Shown one piece after another: positions 36,139 to 44,809 of a DNA stretch of 64,000 bases. Source of the DNA: SB11 sp943370295. Lineage in GTDB: Bacteria; Bacteroidota; Bacteroidia; UBA8524. The notes below the pieces were generated by a model. It searched no databases. It saw only the letters and a list, made by a program, of their open reading frames with translations, and was not told the DNA's origin. Each line of letters opens with the position of its first letter. The stretch's first letter is position 1. A program made the translations under genes and the position numbers. The stretch is taken from the NCBI GenBank assembly GCA_943370295.1, contig CALRQL020000003.1:62001-126000 (forward strand). Reading direction: 5' to 3'.

Positions 36139-37905
36139 CTAATTACTTCTCAGTAATTGTTTCAACGATGGAGATACTTTTTTGATAGAAGTGTATACTT
36201 CTCTGAGGTTGGAAAATAAGTAATCTGGGGCACCAAATTGCGTAAATGATGCGGCTTTTGCTTCCATCAACTGCATATACCCTTCATTTGCAACGTATTC
36301 TAGCTTCCCGTTAAAAATGGTAAGGTTGGAAAACACCTGTGTTACGATTTCCCTCTTTTCAGTGTCTAATGCGTATTTGAAATATTTTGCGCCTCCTTTG
36401 AGCAAATTGGAGAAGGTAATAATGTATTCAAGCATGGCCATTGTGGATTCTGCGTTTGCGTCAATCCTAACTTGGATTTCCGTAATTTCAGCTTTTAACC
36501 TGGCTTCTTCCATACTTAATGTTTCCAATGTCATTGCCCCTGTCCGCAGCAAAGTCAGCTTTTCTTTTGAAAGATAGTCGGCATCAGCGATAGCTTTATT
36601 TAATTTTCGATATTGGTCTTCTAATTCCTTATCTCTTTTTTCAGTTACTTTTTGAAGTTGCTGCTCGGCATCCTTGCCAATAGCTTCTAATTCTTCTTCA
36701 CTAAAATAAATGGTTGAAAAAAGTTGATATACACTATCGTTTAAAATAGTTTCGGAAATGTTCCTGAGCGTATTGGTGCATCCGCTTTTGCATTTTAAGC
36801 GGTAGTAGGTCTTCCCCTTGTGAACGTATGGAGAAAAAGTGCGGGCACAATCTCCGCATTGAACAAGTCCCCGGTAGGTAGCAAATTCAATTTCAGGATA
36901 TTGTACCGATGTGGTTCGCTGTTTACGCATCTGCATAACTTTATAGAATAATCCTTCGTCAATTATAGCCTGATGTGCAGTGCTGTCAATCCATTGGTTT
37001 TCATGCACATTTTTGCCGATATAAAAAGGGTTTTCAAGAATGTGTTCAATGCTTTTGGGAGTAACGGCACGAGAAACTTTTGGGAGACTTTCAAGCGGAA
37101 TTCCCATTAAACGTTCTGTAGCGGTCCGTTTCCGACGGGAAGGTTTCGTTGTAAGTCCTTGTTTGTTTGCCCAAACCGCCAATTTTGAATAACTCCACTC
37201 TCCAGTAGCGTACAATTCAAAAATCCGTTTCACAACCGAGGCGCGGCTTGGGTCAATGATTTTTTGATCTGACCCTTTATCAAGGTACCCAATAGGTGAT
37301 TGGTAAATACACCTACCTTCTGCCCGAAGATGTTTTGCTGTCCTTCTCACTTTTTCACTTATGGTTCTTGAATAATGCCTTGAAAATGCGGCATCCACTT
37401 CCATGTGAAGTTCCCCTGCTGCTGAATTATCATAGGTAGTATCAACAAAGCGTACATCAATACCCAAGCGGATTAATTTGCTGATAATAGTATCGTCTGA
37501 ACGGTTCCTGCTTATTCTGTCCCAGCAAAGACATACTATACCTTTAAAATATTTTTTCTTTAACAGGTAGGCCATAAAAAGGAATTTCGGACGTTCAATT
37601 TTTTGCACAACCCGTCCTCCGGAGAGAACCTCAAATTCTTTACTTTCCTTAAAGCTGGAATGGTATTCTTTGATAATTCCTTCTTCACAAAAAAGATCAA
37701 TAGATATATGGGCCAGTTGTATTTTTTCCCGTTCTATAAATTTCAATCCCTCTGCCAATTGATACTCAATGGAGTTTTTCTGATTATCAGCATCATCTGT
37801 ACTTCTTCGGGTATAAAGCAAATACTCTTCTTTATGGTATTCGCTAAGGGTTATATCTGTGGGGAAGTTATAAGTCCGGTTGTTTGGGTGGAATAATGTT
37901 TCCAT
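36139..37905 (-). CDS. Large serine recombinase (second, internal)
   Basis: 588 residues. Resolvase domain with nucleophile Ser in YLLYTRRSTDDADNQKNS and the Arg motif CLCWDRISRNRSDDTIISKL. The Recombinase domain follows (GYLDKGSDQKIIDPSRASVV), then a zinc ribbon (LVQCGDCARTFSPYVHKG ... KCKSGCTN) and a coiled-coil region (~400-500). The last ~30 codons contain the right direct repeat (36209-36230, FGAPDYLFSNLREV on this strand). That is the arrangement seen when a recombinase gene ends inside its own attachment site. Start overlaps the 83-residue gene by 38 bases. Confidence 0.88.
   Translation of the reverse strand: METLFHPNNRTYNFPTDITLSEYHKEEYLLYTRRSTDDADNQKNSIEYQLAEGLKFIEREKIQLAHISIDLFCEEGIIKEYHSSFKESKEFEVLSGGRVVQKIERPKFLFMAYLLKKKYFKGIVCLCWDRISRNRSDDTIISKLIRLGIDVRFVDTTYDNSAAGELHMEVDAAFSRHYSRTISEKVRRTAKHLRAEGRCIYQSPIGYLDKGSDQKIIDPSRASVVKRIFELYATGEWSYSKLAVWANKQGLTTKPSRRKRTATERLMGIPLESLPKVSRAVTPKSIEHILENPFYIGKNVHENQWIDSTAHQAIIDEGLFYKVMQMRKQRTTSVQYPEIEFATYRGLVQCGDCARTFSPYVHKGKTYYRLKCKSGCTNTLRNISETILNDSVYQLFSTIYFSEEELEAIGKDAEQQLQKVTEKRDKELEDQYRKLNKAIADADYLSKEKLTLLRTGAMTLETLSMEEARLKAEITEIQVRIDANAESTMAMLEYIITFSNLLKGGAKYFKYALDTEKREIVTQVFSNLTIFNGKLEYVANEGYMQLMEAKAASFTQFGAPDYLFSNLREVYTSIKKVSPSLKQLLRSN
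36209..36230 (+). repeat. Right direct repeat inside the recombinase 3' end
   Basis: TTGGAAAATAAGTAATCTGG plus GG, the partner of 30878-30899 with one mismatch. It lies within the last ~35 codons of the serine recombinase gene, so it is probably the attachment core used by that enzyme. Confidence 0.7.
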
Positions 37906-38119
37906 TTTCTATAATGTATCCCTCGGCAATAAGCCGGACATGGATACGCTTAAATATCTTAGCTAATTCAATGATTGCATGTTTCTCTTTTGAGCTAAAT
38001 GTGCGTGTAATACCCAAAGAAGGGCACCGCGTTCCGACATTATTGCTACACAAACGTCTGCGGTGCCCTTCTTTGGCTCCATTCTTCGGATCGGAATTAT
38101 GACGGTTGTTGTGTAGCAT
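37868..38119 (-). CDS. Small basic protein coupled to the second serine recombinase
   Basis: 83 residues. The N-terminal half is basic (NGAKEGHRRRLCSNNVG), the C-terminal half helical (KEKHAIIELAKIFKRIHVRL). It overlaps the recombinase start by 38 bases, so translation is coupled. A frameshifted paralogue lies at 35305-35474 beside the other XRE gene. Position suggests a recombination accessory or directionality factor; no known family recognised. Confidence 0.6.
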   Translation of the reverse strand: MLHNNRHNSDPKNGAKEGHRRRLCSNNVGTRCPSLGITRTFSSKEKHAIIELAKIFKRIHVRLIAEGYIIENGNIIPPKQPDL

Positions 38120-38304
38120 ATCAATTATATCGTATTCTAAGTCGCCTGTTAATACTTTCAGTATGTCGGTTATATCGGGTCAAAGGAAGTCGGGAAAATG
38201 TACCGTCTCTGCTACGTATCAAAACTGATACGTTTTCCCTCCTTCTCTTCCCTTTCTCCGAACAGTACACTGGGCTTGAACCATTCTTTAACAATTCAAA
38301 ACCC
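38120..38304. other. Divergent promoter region
   Basis: 185 bases between the 83-residue gene and the ArdC-like gene. It must hold both promoters; I see no confident -7 box or operator. Short reading frames here are not supported. Confidence 0.4.
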
Positions 38305-39252
38305 ATGACAAACCAACAAAAATCCAAAAAGGATGTCTATGACATCGTAACTGACCATGTTCTCTCTATTCTTTCTTCGGGCATTATTCCGTGGCGGATG
38401 CCGTGGAGTGAAGGCCGTGTCCCTACCAATCTCATTACCCGCTCTCCGTACCGTGCCATCAATGTGTTTCTTTTGGCTGCCGAATCCTTTCAGTGCAATT
38501 TGTTCCTCTCTGAAAAGCAGCTTGCTAATATCGGCGGCTCTGTTCCTGAAGGTGTCGGTCCTATCCTTGCTACCCATTGGGAATGGGTAGATAAATTTGC
38601 GAAAGAGGGTGAGCCGAAACCTGAAGGCAAGTATCCATTATTGCGGTATCACAGGGTGTATAACGTGGAGGATTGTGCGGGCATTGACCATGAATCTCTA
38701 CCGGGATATGACCGACCCTCTAAACCGTTTGAAGCTGCCAGGGATATTATCAAAAATATGCCGAATGCCCCGAAGGTTGAATACTACAAATCAGCCGCCA
38801 GCTATGCTACGGTTTCTGATATTGTATTTATGCCGAACAGCGAAGAGTTCAAATCAAAAGAACTCTATTACTATGACTTGTTTAAATTGCTCATCTACAG
38901 CACTGCGCATGAATCGCGGCTGAACCGTACTGTTGAGGTGAAACCTGCCAGTCTTTTTTCAATGGAATCATTGATTGCGGATATGGGTGCTCATTATCTC
39001 TGCTACCATGCAGGAATGAACAAAGTCCCCCTTCTCGACAACCTGAATTATATCCACGGCTGGATGGAGGAGTTTCAGGAGGATACCCGCATGGTGGTGT
39101 CTGCTGCGACGCAAGCGCAAAAGGCGGTGGATTATATCCTCAATCTGAAAGGGCAACAGAAAGTAGAGGCGGAAAAAGAGGATGAGGAACCCGAAGAAGA
39201 TGAGGATGCGTGGGATGAGGACGAGAATTTTGCTGCGTCAAATCAAATTTGA
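38305..39252 (+). CDS. ArdC-like antirestriction protein with lost HExxH
   Basis: 315 residues. N-terminal ArdC ssDNA-binding domain: IPWRMPWSEGRVPTNLITRS, PYRAINVFLLA, then YPLLRYHRVYNVEDCAGI. The C-terminal part follows the ArdC metallopeptidase layout (YYKSAASYATVSDIVFMP, LIADMGAHYLCYHAG), but where the family has HELxHxTGHxSRLNR this protein has LLIYSTAHESRLNR, so the zinc-binding HExxH is gone. ArdC-type proteins protect incoming single-stranded element DNA from restriction. Here binding may remain without the protease-like site. The C-terminal ~25 residues are a long acidic tail. Followed by a terminator. Confidence 0.82.
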   Translation: MTNQQKSKKDVYDIVTDHVLSILSSGIIPWRMPWSEGRVPTNLITRSPYRAINVFLLAAESFQCNLFLSEKQLANIGGSVPEGVGPILATHWEWVDKFAKEGEPKPEGKYPLLRYHRVYNVEDCAGIDHESLPGYDRPSKPFEAARDIIKNMPNAPKVEYYKSAASYATVSDIVFMPNSEEFKSKELYYYDLFKLLIYSTAHESRLNRTVEVKPASLFSMESLIADMGAHYLCYHAGMNKVPLLDNLNYIHGWMEEFQEDTRMVVSAATQAQKAVDYILNLKGQQKVEAEKEDEEPEEDEDAWDEDENFAASNQI

Positions 39253-39257
39253 AAATA

Positions 39258-39281
39258 GCCTGGTCGTATGACCGGGCTTTT
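39258..39281 (+). terminator. Rho-independent terminator after the ArdC-like gene
   Basis: Stem GCCTGGTC-GTAT-GACCGGGC (one G-T pair), then TTTT. Confidence 0.8.
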
Positions 39282-39488
39282 GCATTTCTACCTTTTACTC
39301 TCACATAATAACCGCTTATTGAAAAAATATAACCATTCACACCTTTTTTATTTTTTCTTCATTTAGATTTTATAGGTTTGATACGCATTACTTTTTAGTA
39401 TATGAAATTCATATCCTGATAACAGTGCATAAATTTTATTTATTAATATTGAACCTTAAACTATCAGAAAAATTCAATTCATTACTTT

Positions 39489-40307
39489 ATGAAAAAACAG
39501 AAGTACTCAACTCGTATCCTACAGTCAGTAGGTAATCTTCTCCTCGCAGGTACACTTTTATGTATCGTTTCTTCAATCAATGCCCAACGCTGCGGCGTGA
39601 ATGGCATTACCTTTACTCAGCAAGCCGGATTTGGTAATAACAGCCAAATTATTATCGGCGGCTTCGGCCAAAACGATGGTGCAATTAACTTTAACTGTTA
39701 TAGTGACAGTTCTGTGTATGGCCGTTCCCGTATTTTCAATCGCCCAGTTGGAGTATTTCCTCCCGCGGGCTCTACTGTACCCACTTGGAGTTCCCGGATA
39801 TTTCAGGATTTACCGACTGGCATTCTTAGAATTCAGACAAGCCCTGTGAACTTTTCTTGTTATGATTCTGTGAACTGGAACCGAGGATTAACTATGCACA
39901 CAAGCGGTATTGTGGGCATCGGCACTAACCCAATTTCGGGGTATATGCTTGCGGTTAACGGCGGGATTGCCTGCAAAAACGATATGATGATTACCCTTAC
40001 CGGTATTACCTGGCCCGATTATGTATTTGCTAGAAATTACAGATTAAAACCACTGCTTGCGCTTGAACAGGAAATTGACAGCTTGGGGCATCTTCCTGAA
40101 ATGCCATCAGCGGAGCAAGTTGAAAATGAAGGACTTTCAGTAACAGCAGTAACAACCACTGTTGTAAAAAAGGTGGAAGAACTGACACTCTATACAATTG
40201 ACCAGCAAAAGCAATTGGATGAGTTGAAAAAACAAACGGAATTGCTTCAAAAGCAAAATGAAGAACTAAAGGTACTTGTTGACCGTCTTTTAAAAGAAAA
40301 AGAATAA
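39489..40307 (+). CDS. Secreted surface protein with C-terminal coiled coil
   Basis: 272 residues. Signal peptide NLLLAGTLLCIVSSINAQ. The C-terminal ~100 residues match the common Bacteroidota fibre-type tail: WPDYVFARNYRLKPLLALEQ, HLPEMPSAEQVENEGLSV, then KKVEELTLYTIDQQKQLDEL continuing as a coiled coil. Before it is a phage-fibre-like IVGIGTNPISGYMLAVNGGI segment. Probably a trimeric outer-surface appendage. First gene of a three-gene operon (22 then 11 bases between genes). A possible -7 box TAGGTTTG is at 39373-39380. Confidence 0.75.
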   Translation: MKKQKYSTRILQSVGNLLLAGTLLCIVSSINAQRCGVNGITFTQQAGFGNNSQIIIGGFGQNDGAINFNCYSDSSVYGRSRIFNRPVGVFPPAGSTVPTWSSRIFQDLPTGILRIQTSPVNFSCYDSVNWNRGLTMHTSGIVGIGTNPISGYMLAVNGGIACKNDMMITLTGITWPDYVFARNYRLKPLLALEQEIDSLGHLPEMPSAEQVENEGLSVTAVTTTVVKKVEELTLYTIDQQKQLDELKKQTELLQKQNEELKVLVDRLLKEKE

Positions 40308-40329
40308 CTTTGAATAAATAACTTAATCA

Positions 40330-41112
40330 ATGCGTTTCCTGCTTTTTGTTTTGACCTGTTTTGGGATTTTGCTTATGGCCGAAAGCTGCAAAAAAGAATG
40401 CCATGATAAATCCAATCCCGATTGCGAAAATTACGACCCTTGCTACGGACAGGAACCTGTAACCGCAAAAATAGAAATAGGTCAGTATTTCCCCGTTGCC
40501 AATCCTGAATTTACCAATGTTTCTATACTGGAAGAGAAGTTTATAGCCGGATATATTCACTTTAATTGTCCTGTTCCCAATGCAAAATATACATGGACAT
40601 TGGGTGCTGAAACGATAAAAACACAAAAATTTGAAAGGTCGTTTGATGAGACTCTTCCAAAAGGTACTTATACGGTACAATTGATTATTGAAAAAGAGCC
40701 GAATAAAAGCTGCTTCCCCACAGATGATGGTGTAGACACGTTAATCAAAACCTTTGAGTTTGTACCCGTGTGCCAAACGCTGACAATTGGAATATTTAAG
40801 GGCGTTTGGGAAGGTAGTACGGACAGTACCTTATTCTCTATAAGACCCGTCGATTATAATAATAGAAAGGATAGCTGCAATATGTCCAATTATCAATTTG
40901 TCAATTTTTGGTTAAGGCAGGACACTATTGTGAAATCAGCAATTTATATTTATCACACAAATACCACTCTTGCAGTAAGAAGTATTGGGAACCTTGAAAT
41001 CAGTCGGCTTGATATGAAAGTAAATCCTACTACTCTGGAAACTACTTTACAATATAACGCGGGAACCAACGGGCCATTCAAAAAGTTTAAAGGCAGACGC
41101 ATTGCTGATTAA
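40330..41112 (+). CDS. Lipoprotein with PKD-like domain
   Basis: 260 residues. Lipobox at LLMAESCKKE gives a lipoprotein of the Bacteroidota CKK type. A PKD-like beta-sandwich spans roughly residues 70-125 (NAKYTWTLGAETIKTQKFER, LPKGTYTVQLIIEKEP). No enzyme motif. Middle gene of the surface operon, 11 bases before the T9SS protein gene, so probably made together as an envelope complex. Confidence 0.7.
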   Translation: MRFLLFVLTCFGILLMAESCKKECHDKSNPDCENYDPCYGQEPVTAKIEIGQYFPVANPEFTNVSILEEKFIAGYIHFNCPVPNAKYTWTLGAETIKTQKFERSFDETLPKGTYTVQLIIEKEPNKSCFPTDDGVDTLIKTFEFVPVCQTLTIGIFKGVWEGSTDSTLFSIRPVDYNNRKDSCNMSNYQFVNFWLRQDTIVKSAIYIYHTNTTLAVRSIGNLEISRLDMKVNPTTLETTLQYNAGTNGPFKKFKGRRIAD

Positions 41113-41123
41113 TCAGCCTTGAA

Positions 41124-43901
41124 ATGAAAAAAATTATCGTTTGTTTATATCTGTTGCTTTGCGGCGGGTATATAGTGGCGCAAAACTGTGTACGGAATAT
41201 CCGTACAAAATGGGACAGTGCCCAAAACCATGAACTCACACCATTTTATCCCACTAAAACAAATCCGTGGGTTAACACCTTTAATGTAGGTACTAACAAC
41301 GGGATAGCTTTTAATAGTATTCAGTTAGCTCCGAATGCGAATTGGAACTCCGGCGTATCCATGCTCATGCAAAACCCGTTCTCACCCGGCGGGCCTTCCG
41401 AGTACTCCTATTTATATGAGCCGATTGGTGGAAGTGTTCATGATATGGATTACCACTGGGAAGACGGCTGGGAAGTAATGTGGCTCAATCTTGGACGTTA
41501 TCCTAACGGTGAACGCATAGACTCCCTAAATATAAACAGGGTTGTTCAGGGGCCTGACGCGCCTGCGAACTCACGTGTCCCTTACATTATTATGTATAAC
41601 CGGTATACAGGTAAGTTGAGGGCGTTCGCAAATTTAGTTACCGGGTTTAACGCCTACCACAACGCCCGCTTGCAATTTTTCCATCCGACAACAAATCAGG
41701 CATCGGGATTATTCCGCCACATGGCCAACTATGACCAAGCTCTTGACCAAAGAACAAACATACGTTTAGCGGCATCGGCCAACCAATCAAACCTCAACAA
41801 TAACAACACATGGATGTCTTCGGATTTTCAGTTCGGCTACGATCCTTGTATTTGCAACTATCGTTCAAATATTGAATTCTGGCTCTCTACTGTAAAAAGC
41901 TACGATGTCGATTTAGTAGGTCGAAGTGTTTCTTTTAATATGCCGGTTTCCGCTATTGATAGTCCTGCATACTCTAATTTTTTGACAAATGAAGGTATTG
42001 TTGAGAACCTAAATAAAGGCTCTGTAATTTATAAATCTTTCGGCAAGATGCTGGATGATTATGATGCAGAATTGGCTGCTTATAATACCCGCCTGAAAAG
42101 TTACAACTCACCTGTTAATCAGGGATTGCGTACTATTATTGCCGCCGGAAAGACTGGCGTTGAAAATGCTGGAGGAGCATGGGTACTCACCAACTTTGGA
42201 GACTTGGCTCTACGTACTCTTGTTGCCCTTGATGGTGCATCCCAGAAAGATACAAGTAATGCTAAAAAAGCGGCGGAAGCAGTGAGCAGTAACGTAAAAG
42301 GACAGCTTGGTAAAGGGTTTGATTTTCTTTCTGTGAGTGCGTTTGGTAAAGACTTCTTCGAGGCTCCTCAACGGCCCTCAATGCCAACGGCAACCTTTAG
42401 TGAAATGAAAATTGCGGGCACTATTGTGGACTCAGCTCAGGTATTTGTTGCATCTTTTCTCACGCCGGGATCATACAAATTTCCGCAAGTACTCACAGCA
42501 TTTAATTATCCTGCGTACAACGAAGTACCGGGCTTGTTTGCCTTATTGCAAACACCCCAACTGAACTTTTATGAAAACCGCTTTAACCAAAAAACATTCC
42601 TGTCATTTGATACGCTTGCGGTTACGGTTGTTTCTGATTCGCCAAAAATCTTTCAGATTGATGAAGAAAAACTGGAGCTATGGCAACAAAAGCATAAGTT
42701 CTATTATCGCTTACAAAACCCGTTAAAATACAAGCTGAACCGCGCGTTGGATTTTGATGATGACAATACCAAACTGTATGTAAGTCTCGTAGTAGAACTT
42801 GAAAACGGAATGCCCGATACACTTAACTGCTTTAAGTCTAATATTACCAATCATAGCAAAAACATGTACCTGCGGGATGTGTTCCCCGCCATTGACGGTC
42901 ATGCCTGGCAGGCAATATTTGAGTCCCCGTGGCAGCCGATGGAAACGGCGGGGGAAACCCTGTTTGACATTGATTTCACCAATACGTTTGTTGCCAATTA
43001 TCTTAGAACAAATGTTCGCATCATTGATTCCAACGGTATTAGCCATGTTAGTATCGGAGATTGGGATGAGTGCTCCAATGAAGAGGGGCCGATATATCAT
43101 ATAAAGCGTGTGAAGCTGAAAGTTGCTGCGGATATGTATTTTGACCAAATTGGTAAAAACGGCATTCAGAACAACACCTTTCAGGAATTCACCTACTTGC
43201 TGTACGATGAAGCCGCTGGCGTGAACCGCACCAGCCAGTTATACGAGATTGAAGACCTGACCCGCAAAAAGAAAAGTTTTGTTTCCCTTACCAATGAAAC
43301 CATTGAAAGCACGGATTCCTTCGTGTATGAAACCATTGGCAATAAAATCTATGTCAATGCAGATTCTATACATCTGAACGGAACGATAACAGTTGCTTCC
43401 GGTTTTGAAGCGGTGTTGCAAGCCACAAGTATTGTGCGGGGTGTATCAGGAACTACCACTATAGGCAGGGATATTCACCTTAAGCGAGTAAATGGGTTTT
43501 CACCGTTTGGAAACATCACTGAAACCAGCCAAGCTGAATTGGATGCGTTTTGCCAAAATACCAGCGATGGGTATAAAGCAAATCGTGCTTTGAATAAATG
43601 GGGCGCACCTGACCCGGACATTGACGAACCTGAACAAAAAGAGCAACCCAAAACCCTTGTATATCCTAACCCTGCTGCCGGACAATTTCATGTGCAAGTT
43701 TCCCTGGATGAAGAAAAAGAATATACTTTTACTGTGGTTGACCTAATGGGTCGCACACTGATAGATGAAACCGTTGCAGGAAACAATCAGCCAGTGTTTG
43801 AAATCACTACAGAACGATTGGTTTCGGGTACTTATTTTCTGATTATCAAAACTGCTGACGGTACACTTAACGAAACGCACCGAATTGTAATTTTGAAATA
43901 A
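41124..43901 (+). CDS. Large T9SS-exported surface protein
   Basis: 925 residues. Signal peptide (IIVCLYLLLCGGYIVAQ), a long body with no recognised catalytic domain, a short domain near residue 750 typical of these exoproteins (IYVNADSIHLNGTITVASGF) and a T9SS type A sorting domain at the end (LVYPNPAAGQFHVQVSL ... LVSGTYFLIIKTADGTLN). It crosses the outer membrane via the Por system of the host cell. Its presence within a mobile island, with a lipoprotein and a fibre-like protein, suggests surface cargo such as adhesion or altered phage reception. Ends at a strong terminator. Confidence 0.85.
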   Translation: MKKIIVCLYLLLCGGYIVAQNCVRNIRTKWDSAQNHELTPFYPTKTNPWVNTFNVGTNNGIAFNSIQLAPNANWNSGVSMLMQNPFSPGGPSEYSYLYEPIGGSVHDMDYHWEDGWEVMWLNLGRYPNGERIDSLNINRVVQGPDAPANSRVPYIIMYNRYTGKLRAFANLVTGFNAYHNARLQFFHPTTNQASGLFRHMANYDQALDQRTNIRLAASANQSNLNNNNTWMSSDFQFGYDPCICNYRSNIEFWLSTVKSYDVDLVGRSVSFNMPVSAIDSPAYSNFLTNEGIVENLNKGSVIYKSFGKMLDDYDAELAAYNTRLKSYNSPVNQGLRTIIAAGKTGVENAGGAWVLTNFGDLALRTLVALDGASQKDTSNAKKAAEAVSSNVKGQLGKGFDFLSVSAFGKDFFEAPQRPSMPTATFSEMKIAGTIVDSAQVFVASFLTPGSYKFPQVLTAFNYPAYNEVPGLFALLQTPQLNFYENRFNQKTFLSFDTLAVTVVSDSPKIFQIDEEKLELWQQKHKFYYRLQNPLKYKLNRALDFDDDNTKLYVSLVVELENGMPDTLNCFKSNITNHSKNMYLRDVFPAIDGHAWQAIFESPWQPMETAGETLFDIDFTNTFVANYLRTNVRIIDSNGISHVSIGDWDECSNEEGPIYHIKRVKLKVAADMYFDQIGKNGIQNNTFQEFTYLLYDEAAGVNRTSQLYEIEDLTRKKKSFVSLTNETIESTDSFVYETIGNKIYVNADSIHLNGTITVASGFEAVLQATSIVRGVSGTTTIGRDIHLKRVNGFSPFGNITETSQAELDAFCQNTSDGYKANRALNKWGAPDPDIDEPEQKEQPKTLVYPNPAAGQFHVQVSLDEEKEYTFTVVDLMGRTLIDETVAGNNQPVFEITTERLVSGTYFLIIKTADGTLNETHRIVILK

Positions 43902-43939
43902 TACTTAACTACCATCAGATCGCAATTATGAACACAATC

Positions 43940-43970
43940 AAAGCCCTGCTGAAAGGCGGGGCTTTTTTTA
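43940..43970 (+). terminator. Rho-independent terminator of the surface operon
   Basis: Stem AAAGCCCTGC / GCGGGGCTTT (one G-T pair) with a 6-base loop, then a T-run. It also overlaps the end of the convergent membrane-protein gene. Confidence 0.85.
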
Positions 43971-44621
43971 TGAAGTAAGTAGATCAACTGAAAAACCGAC
44001 CAAAAACAAAAATAAGCTAACCTTCTTAGCTCGTGCCTCAACGCCATTAAGTTGAACAAATAAAGCTATTGGCTCGATAAAAATTATATCAAATAAAGCA
44101 ATAATTAAATTAATAATTATTTGTAAAAGTGTAAACAGTATGCCATGCAGTATTATAATTATACAAAAGAGAATGACAAAAGGGATTGCATCTGAAGGCG
44201 TTAAGTTTTTAAAATAGCCAGCTTGAAATATTTTATACGCGGTGATTGGCAACCCGAAGGCTAATATTTGTAGCCATATCCATTGTATAAATATAATATT
44301 TTGTTTCTTTTTATCCTCAACTACCGAAGGTTTAGTAACCCTAAATAGTATTCGATAGTGATTGAGGGTCAACTTGAAACTAACGATCATTGTTGACCAT
44401 ATCGATCTTAAAGAAATCGAATTTCTCAATTTAGCTCCAAAAAGTTTTACTTTTTCCGCACCGATAATGTCCACAACTATTATAAGACCACTGATAAATT
44501 GTATGATTTTGGCTATCCTAGACCACCAAAATATTGGTAAGCCAAAGGCAAAATCTGTACTTTGGTAAGGGCCATCCAACCAAGCTAGGCATAGAATATT
44601 CAGCATATAGCAATTTATCAT
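43968..44621 (-). CDS. Hypothetical membrane protein (cassette-like orphan)
   Basis: 217 residues with about four hydrophobic helices (IIQFISGLIIVVDIIGA, IIFIQWIWLQILAFGLPITA, AIPFVILFCIIIILHGILFT, LLQIIINLIIALFDIIF). No known family. Lower GC than its neighbours. In the minus direction it follows an attC-like palindrome and the 191-residue gene, a layout reminiscent of integron cassettes. Confidence 0.55.
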   Translation of the reverse strand: MINCYMLNILCLAWLDGPYQSTDFAFGLPIFWWSRIAKIIQFISGLIIVVDIIGAEKVKLFGAKLRNSISLRSIWSTMIVSFKLTLNHYRILFRVTKPSVVEDKKKQNIIFIQWIWLQILAFGLPITAYKIFQAGYFKNLTPSDAIPFVILFCIIIILHGILFTLLQIIINLIIALFDIIFIEPIALFVQLNGVEARAKKVSLFLFLVGFSVDLLTS

Positions 44622-44689
44622 TTTTTATTTTTAAATGCTAAACTACGACTGCCGAATATCCTGCGGGCCAGGCTGCGCGGCTATTTAAT

Positions 44690-44767
44690 ATAACGTTGTT
44701 ATGTGTTTTGGCTGCAAGCCCGAAGCATAGCGAAGTCTAAACGAAAACACACATAACGCCACGTTAT
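44690..44767. repeat. attC-like imperfect palindrome
   Basis: Outer arms ATAACGT (44690-44696) and ACGTTAT (44761-44767); after unequal spacers (TG / CGCC), inner arms TTATGTGTTTT and AAAACACACATAA pair with two extra bases on one side. Two paired boxes, a spacer and unpaired bulge bases are how integron attC sites are built, and GTTAGGT just beyond fits GTTRRRY. No integron integrase is in the window, so this is only an attC-like structure. Confidence 0.45.
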
Positions 44768-44809
44768 GTTAGGTAGCTTTGGAAGGAATATTTGAGCCAA
44801 GTGATTTCT

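Noticed and set aside
38121..38577. Minus-strand frames of 68 and 93 codons
   Set aside because: Antisense to the ArdC-like gene or in its promoter; no homology-like pattern.
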